The notes below the pieces were generated by a model, which was not told where the DNA came from, made no database searches, and worked only from the letters and a program-made list of their open reading frames with translations. From positions 1-8,810 of the forward strand of contig JAAHIC010000137.1 in assembly GCA_010671965.1 (NCBI GenBank): DNA of 8,810 nt, given 5' to 3'. The DNA is from Leptolyngbya sp. SIO4C5. GTDB lineage: Bacteria; Cyanobacteriota; Cyanobacteriia; Phormidesmidales; Phormidesmidaceae. The translations under genes and the position numbers were made by a program. Positions within the stretch are counted from its first letter, which is position 1. Each line of letters opens with the position of its first letter. Shown piece by piece: positions 4,996-8,810 of this stretch.

Positions 4996-6171
4996 TTATG
5001 AACTGATATCCAGTGGCAGACCTTTAGTCTGACGATGCTGGCGCATAGACTCGACAAACTGGGCAAACAGATAGTCCGCGTCGTGGGGGCCAGGACTGGC
5101 TTCAGGGTGATACTGCACTGAGAAAATAGGCAGGCTCTTATGCCGAATGCCCGCTACTGTGCGATCGTTCAAGTTGAGATGAGTCACTTCAACTTCAGCT
5201 TCAGACACTGAATCGGCATCAATGGCAAAGCCGTGATTTTGGCTGGTGATCTCAACCTGGCGTTTGAGACCGCAGGGCTGGTTGAGGCCCCGGTGACCAA
5301 ACTTGAGCTTGAAAGTTTCCGCCCCCATTGACAGCCCCAAAATTTGATGGCCCATGCAGATGCCGAAGGTAGGTAATTGGCTGTCCATCAGGGCCCGGAC
5401 AATTTCAGGGGCTTCTTTGACAGCGGCAGGATCCCCCGGCCCATTGGAGAGAAAAATGCCGTCTGGCTGATAGCTCAAGATGGTTTCAGCTGGGGTATCG
5501 ACCGGAACCACAATCACGCGGCAGCCGTAGCTGGCCAGTCGCCGCAGAATGTTGCGCTTGATGCCAAAATCAATGGCGACAACGGTGAAAGATTCTGCCG
5601 TGTCCGCAGCGGGATCGGCGCCAAATTCCCAGGCTCCATCGGTCTTTTCGACCCATTCATAAATTTCGGGCGTTGTCACGTCTCTCACCAGGTTAAGGCC
5701 CTCCATGCTGGGAGCCTCCTGGAGCTGTCGCAGCAGTTCATCAGCGTCTAAAATTTCGTTGGAGATAACGCCATTCATCGCGCCGACGCTGCGGAGCTTA
5801 CGGGTTAGGGCGCGGGTGTCGATACCATAGATTCCAGGGATGCGGTGCTGTTTTAGGTAGTCAGGCAGAGACTGGGTAGAGCGCCAGTTGCTGGGGCGCT
5901 CACAGATGTTGCGAGCGATCGCCCCTTTGACCTGGGGCTGCACCGATTCTTCATCTTCGGGATTGACGCCCGTATTGCCGAGCTCTGGATATGTAAAGGT
6001 GACAATCTGCCCACGATAGCTAGGATCGGTGAGTACCTCCTGATAGCCCGTCATGCCAGTATTGAAAACAACCTCCCCCATAATGGTGCCAGAGGCTCCA
6101 AACGACCACCCCTTATAAACAGAGCCATCAGCTAAAACCAAAAAAGCCGGTTGAGCAGTGGAAACAGCCAT
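4996..6171 (-). CDS. carA: Carbamoyl-phosphate synthase, small (glutaminase) subunit
   Basis: CarA hydrolyses glutamine and channels ammonia to CarB, which makes carbamoyl phosphate for arginine and pyrimidine synthesis in the cytoplasm. The 391 residues match the usual family length. The N-terminal CPSase domain runs to about residue 165 and includes [14 protein letters not shown] (13-26), [16 protein letters not shown] (37-52) and [15 protein letters not shown] (113-127). The class I glutamine amidotransferase domain follows from about 196: LSNGPGDP (241-248), [12 protein letters not shown] (269-280) with nucleophile C272, and [11 protein letters not shown] (352-362) with H355 and E357. The triad is therefore complete. 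The ATG has a weak GAGA-type ribosome binding site. carB is not in the window, which is common in cyanobacteria. The divergent lipoprotein gene shares its upstream region. One HIP1 octamer lies at 5915. Confidence 0.98.
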   Translation of the reverse strand: MAVSTAQPAFLVLADGSVYKGWSFGASGTIMGEVVFNTGMTGYQEVLTDPSYRGQIVTFTYPELGNTGVNPEDEESVQPQVKGAIARNICERPSNWRSTQSLPDYLKQHRIPGIYGIDTRALTRKLRSVGAMNGVISNEILDADELLRQLQEAPSMEGLNLVRDVTTPEIYEWVEKTDGAWEFGADPAADTAESFTVVAIDFGIKRNILRRLASYGCRVIVVPVDTPAETILSYQPDGIFLSNGPGDPAAVKEAPEIVRALMDSQLPTFGICMGHQILGLSMGAETFKLKFGHRGLNQPCGLKRQVEITSQNHGFAIDADSVSEAEVEVTHLNLNDRTVAGIRHKSLPIFSVQYHPEASPGPHDADYLFAQFVESMRQHRQTKGLPLDISS

Positions 6172-6284
6172 AAAACTTTTCTCAAGAAATCGCCAAGACG
6201 AAGCGCTTTAGCATACTATCTTATGCCGTCCGGGAAAACTCTGACTAGGGACTGTAGTTCTTTTCAGCATGTAGATGAGAGATT

Positions 6285-6289
6285 GGTGA
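6285..6289 (+). promoter_or_regulatory. Ribosome binding site of the retropepsin lipoprotein gene
   Basis: GGTGA is followed after five bases by the ATG at 6295. This supports starting there rather than at an in-frame TTG at 6151, which lies antisense to the start of carA and would place a long non-signal extension before the lipobox. Confidence 0.5.
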
Positions 6290-6294
6290 CAACC

Positions 6295-7140
6295 ATGCAT
6301 TTTTATGCCCAAACTGCCCTAAGTGCTGTGCTGTTGGCAGGTGGTATAGCTACCGGCCTGACGGGGTGCGGAGATCCTAGAGTTGCAGCCGAATCAGAGG
6401 TATCTGTGCCCGAACCAGCCCCAGCAACAGAAGTGATCACCGCTAGCGTAGAGACGGCAGAACCCCCTGTAGCCGAGCCGGAAGCAACAGACTCTCAGCC
6501 TCAGCGAGATTACTTTCGTGAGGGCGTCAATGCGGCCACCAGCGCGGTTTCTATCGGCCAGACAGCACAGTCTACTGAAGACTGGAAACTCGCAGCGGCG
6601 CGGTGGCAGAAGGCGATCGCCTATTTACAAAAAGTCCCTACTGAAAGCGCCAACCACGCTACAGCACAGCAGAAAATTCAGGAATACCAAAAGCATCTCA
6701 CCAATGCTCAGGCCAGCGCAGCGGGCAAAACCACTAGCCCCTCAGCTCGCATTGCCGCTAGCGTTGCGGCTGACGGACGCAAGGCAACAATTCCAATTGC
6801 GGGACGCCAAAGCGGCATCCCAGTTGTGTCAGTCACCATGCAGGGGCAAAACGGCAAACACACCTTTCCTATGCTGTTTGATACGGGCGCTAGCGGTACG
6901 CTGATCACGCCAGCGATGGCCGATGCCTTGGGGGTTGTAATTGTGGGCGAGGCGCGAGTGACAATCGCCGACGGCAGCGTTGTCTCTCTGCCCATCGGCT
7001 ACATTGACTTCGTAGAAGCAGGTGGACTGCGGAAAGAATCCGTCACCGTCGCTATTGGTGGCACTGTCGGGCTGCTTGGCCAGGATTTTTACGGCTCTTA
7101 TGGCCTGTCAGTAGGTCAGAACAGTATTGTTCTTTACTAA
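6295..7140 (+). CDS. Lipoprotein with C-terminal retropepsin-like aspartic protease domain
   Basis: The protein has 281 residues from the ATG at 6295. Residues 1-25 form a lipoprotein signal with hydrophobic core LSAVLLAGGIA and lipobox LTGC, so Cys25 is the likely lipidation site, although the n-region has no Lys or Arg. A Glu/Pro/Ala-rich spacer (26-70) leads into a helical module at 72-141 (YFREGVNAATSAVSIGQTAQ onward). Cyanobacterial envelope proteins often carry this helical unit before a protease domain. From about 164 to the end is a clan AA retropepsin-like fold: FDTGASGTLIT (195-205) with catalytic D196, strands around VTIADGSVVSLPIG, and the later hydrophobic-Gly motif GLLGQDFYG (259-267). 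One copy of the motif means it should act as a homodimer. It is probably anchored in the envelope facing the periplasm; the substrate is unknown. It is divergent from carA. Confidence 0.9.
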   Translation: MHFYAQTALSAVLLAGGIATGLTGCGDPRVAAESEVSVPEPAPATEVITASVETAEPPVAEPEATDSQPQRDYFREGVNAATSAVSIGQTAQSTEDWKLAAARWQKAIAYLQKVPTESANHATAQQKIQEYQKHLTNAQASAAGKTTSPSARIAASVAADGRKATIPIAGRQSGIPVVSVTMQGQNGKHTFPMLFDTGASGTLITPAMADALGVVIVGEARVTIADGSVVSLPIGYIDFVEAGGLRKESVTVAIGGTVGLLGQDFYGSYGLSVGQNSIVLY

Positions 7141-7185
7141 ACGCTGTCTCGACTCAAACGGCCCACCGCCTCAAGCCGCATCCGA

Positions 7186-8265
7186 TCATTTTAAGAAGCT
7201 GACGAGCTGCTCTAGCTTTTGCCAAGCAGCCCCGCTGCTGAGAATCTGCTTTGCCTGCTGTACACCTTGGCGGTAGGTATCCAAGTCGTCTGAGCCGCTG
7301 ACGGCTCCAGCAACCTGCAACGCCAGAGCCGCATTGAGTGCCACCACATCTTGATGAGCCTGGGTTCCTTTGCCCTGAAGCAGGCTGCGTAAAATGCTGG
7401 AATTTTCTGCGACCTCGCCACCGCGCAGCGCTGAAGTTGGAGCCTGGGCCAGTCCTAGCTCAGCCGGATCTAGCACGACTCTCTGCACTGTTCCCCCTGC
7501 CAAAACAGCTAGGTCAGTTTTAGCCGCCAAACCAGCCTCGTCTAGTTTTTCCCGGCCATGTAGCACAATAGCCTGGGATATATTTAACTGATTCAGCGCC
7601 TCAGCCATCGGCTCTAGGACAACTGGATCAAAAACACCAATGACCTGCCCGGTCGGGCGTAGGGGATTGACTAGCGGCCCCAGCAGATTAAAAACGGTGC
7701 GTACTTTTAGCGTGCCGCGTAAAGGGGCCACCGCTTTCATCGCCGGATGCCAACCTCTAGCAAACAAAAAGGTAATACCAACCTCTTTAACCGCCGCTTT
7801 TACTTTCTGAGGATCGGCACTGAGGTTGACGCCAAGCGCTTCTAACACATCGGCTGAGCCAACTTTGCTGGAGGCTGAGCGATTACCATGTTTGGCAACG
7901 GCAACCCCGGCAGCGGCCACAACAAAAGCCACTGCCGTTGAGATATTGAAAGTCTGAGCACCATCCCCCCCCGTCCCACAGGTATCAATCAGAGGGGAGG
8001 GCATATCCGGATCGGTTGTTTCGCCGCCGAGGGACTGAGCTTGCAATACTCGCGCCATACCGGCTAGCTCCTCAGCAGAAACGCCTTTGGCCTGAATTGC
8101 CGCTAAAATTGCGCCCGATAGAACCGGTGGTATAGTCTCAGTCAGCCATCCTCGCATCAGCAATTCGGCCTGACTGCTAGAAAGTGATTGCCGATCGATT
8201 AGCTGCTGTAAAAGCTGCGGCCAATCGGTTTCAGCAGTGGTTGAAGCAGAAGAATTTTGTGCCAC
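7186..8265 (-). CDS. trpD: Anthranilate phosphoribosyltransferase
   Basis: TrpD transfers the phosphoribosyl group of PRPP to anthranilate, the second step of tryptophan synthesis. The 359 residues include the PRPP-binding [17 protein letters not shown] (94-110), [18 protein letters not shown] (125-142), the anthranilate-site segment [12 protein letters not shown] (173-184), [11 protein letters not shown] (191-201), and [10 protein letters not shown] (236-245), whose D242-E243 pair binds magnesium. The alpha/beta domain is complete to the end. The start is a GTG with only a weak AGG upstream. No ATG, GTG or TTG lies in frame between the preceding TAA and it, except GTA and ATC codons that are not normal starts. 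No other trp genes are adjacent, as is usual in cyanobacteria where trp genes are scattered. It is convergent with the lipoprotein gene across 45 bases. Confidence 0.97.
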   Translation of the reverse strand: MAQNSSASTTAETDWPQLLQQLIDRQSLSSSQAELLMRGWLTETIPPVLSGAILAAIQAKGVSAEELAGMARVLQAQSLGGETTDPDMPSPLIDTCGTGGDGAQTFNISTAVAFVVAAAGVAVAKHGNRSASSKVGSADVLEALGVNLSADPQKVKAAVKEVGITFLFARGWHPAMKAVAPLRGTLKVRTVFNLLGPLVNPLRPTGQVIGVFDPVVLEPMAEALNQLNISQAIVLHGREKLDEAGLAAKTDLAVLAGGTVQRVVLDPAELGLAQAPTSALRGGEVAENSSILRSLLQGKGTQAHQDVVALNAALALQVAGAVSGSDDLDTYRQGVQQAKQILSSGAAWQKLEQLVSFLK

Positions 8266-8293
8266 GATGCCTACTCGTTTGTATTACTCGATT

Positions 8294-8322
8294 GGTATAC
8301 AGCGGTATCTGAGTCTCGTCAA
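8294..8322 (-). promoter_or_regulatory. Sigma70-type promoter of trpD
   Basis: On the minus strand TTGACG (8317-8322, five of six) and TATACC (8294-8299, four of six) are separated by 17 bases. The predicted transcript start near 8287 leaves a leader of about 20 bases, too short for a trp-type attenuator. Confidence 0.55.
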
Positions 8323-8463
8323 TGCACGCTAAGTCCTAGCTGAGCCGCTTGAACTCGCTGCAGGTCGTTAAAGGCATCGCCGTAACGCACCATTCTGCAG
8401 AGTCTCGATACTGTTGCATTCCACAAACAATAGGGATTTCTGCTTCTTCTAAATAGACGTATC
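8319..8463 (-). pseudogene. Possible remnant of a small gene (two overlapping frames)
   Basis: Read on the minus strand, one frame gives a protein-like stretch containing IPIVCGMQQYRDSAEW before drifting into unlikely sequence and a stop. An adjacent frame then picks up with VRYGDAFNDLQRVQAAQL and ends at a TGA at 8319-8321. A single indel near 8390 would join them. I recognise no family, there is no ribosome binding site, and the trpD promoter overlaps the end. It may be a decayed gene or simple chance. Confidence 0.25.
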
Positions 8464-8473
8464 CTATTTAGAA
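8447..8473. repeat. 10-bp perfect inverted repeat spanning a stop codon
   Basis: TTCTAAATAG (8447-8456) and CTATTTAGAA (8464-8473) enclose a seven-base loop. The stop codon of the right-edge gene lies in one arm. The arms are AT-rich and no T-run follows on the minus strand, so it is at best a weak terminator. Confidence 0.5.
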
Positions 8474-8810
8474 ATCAAGTCATCATAGAGATAGCCAACC
8501 TCAAATGACTGATGGTTGAGGTCAAGACCTTTATCCTGAGTCTTGAGGGCTAATACTTTATTGCTGACGCTGATAGGCTGATTGACGCGAACAAGCTTAC
8601 CGCTGTTTATCTCAAGAAAAATTACGTTTTGGGGCTTGTACTCTAGCGCCTGATTTGGTTCGATCCCTTTGCCGTAGGTCGAATTAATATCGACCTCAAT
8701 CAGGTTATTGTTGTTGAGAATATGGTTTCTCCAATCAGGCTTTAGGAAATGCAGCTTCAGAGAATTATGATGTTTTAGCTCACCGCTCTGAAAATAAGAG
8801 CTAGATCGTA
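8464..8810 (-). CDS. Hypothetical protein, C-terminal fragment (5' end outside window)
   Basis: An uninterrupted minus-strand frame runs from the window edge to a TAG at 8464-8466, giving the last 114 residues of a gene that starts beyond base 8810. I do not recognise a family. The sequence is polar and beta-strand-like: KLHFLKPDWRNHILNNNNL, then VIFLEINSGKLVRVNQPISV, and a closing segment SFEVGYLYDDLISK. There are no transmembrane segments and no obvious catalytic motif. Composition is somewhat more AT-rich than trpD. A perfect inverted repeat overlaps its stop. Its reality rests on the open frame, the protein-like composition and the clean C-terminus. Confidence 0.6.
   Translation of the reverse strand, partial: RSSSYFQSGELKHHNSLKLHFLKPDWRNHILNNNNLIEVDINSTYGKGIEPNQALEYKPQNVIFLEINSGKLVRVNQPISVSNKVLALKTQDKGLDLNHQSFEVGYLYDDLISK

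Noticed and set aside
5377..5751. 124-codon plus-strand frame antisense to carA
   Set aside because: It is the shadow of a strongly conserved gene and shows no family pattern of its own.
6151..6294. Longer start (TTG at 6151) for the retropepsin lipoprotein
   Set aside because: It would overlap the start of carA on the other strand and put 48 polar residues before a clear lipoprotein signal; ATG 6295 has a usable ribosome binding site.
7141..7185. Bidirectional terminator between the lipoprotein gene and trpD
   Set aside because: Only a four-pair stem can be drawn and no T-run follows on either strand.
8266..8320. A trp attenuator or leader peptide before trpD
   Set aside because: The predicted leader is only about 20 bases, with no Trp-codon run and no alternative stems.

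Overview
The window comes from a cyanobacterial chromosome. Seven copies of the HIP1 octamer GCGATCGC are scattered through the central and right parts (1709, 2118, 3566, 3576, 3754, 5915, 6613). The gene content is also typically cyanobacterial: a DUF1816 protein, a Mini-RNase III next to a TrmH-family rRNA methyltransferase, and a lipoprotein carrying a retropepsin domain. Genus cannot be decided from the sequence.

Left part (1-2497, plus strand). The window opens inside a large, AT-rich gene whose visible 552 residues are a tandem array of about 37-residue repeats. These look like heavily eroded WD40 blades, and they end in a short tail resembling the one that closes many cyanobacterial NTPase/WD40 (STAND-type) proteins. 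About 100 bases further on lies a small, GC-rich gene that looks like a Trypco1 (CU044_2847-type) protein. Trypco1 is an adaptor domain known from NTP-dependent conflict and defence systems. Together they suggest the 3' end of a conflict-type locus whose ATPase or effector portion lies upstream of base 1. A 395-base gene-free stretch with several clean hairpins follows.

Centre (2498-6171, minus strand). Reading leftwards from 6171: carA (carbamoyl-phosphate synthase small subunit, arginine and pyrimidine synthesis), a STAS-domain anti-sigma-factor antagonist with its own good promoter and an unusual start region, mrnC (Mini-RNase III, 23S rRNA maturation), a TrmH/RlmB-type 2'-O-methyltransferase, and a DUF1816 protein. 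mrnC and the methyltransferase are 51 bases apart and form a plausible ribosome-maturation pair.

Right part (6172-8810). Divergent from carA is a plus-strand lipoprotein with a helical repeat-like module and a C-terminal retropepsin-like aspartic protease domain. Convergent with it is trpD (anthranilate phosphoribosyltransferase), on the minus strand behind a good sigma70-type promoter. The right edge holds the C-terminal 114 codons of an unrecognised minus-strand gene, separated from trpD by a short stretch with possible remnants of coding sequence.

The most interesting places are the degenerate-propeller/Trypco1 locus at the left edge, the probable non-canonical AUA start of the STAS gene, and the hairpin cluster at 2248-2486.
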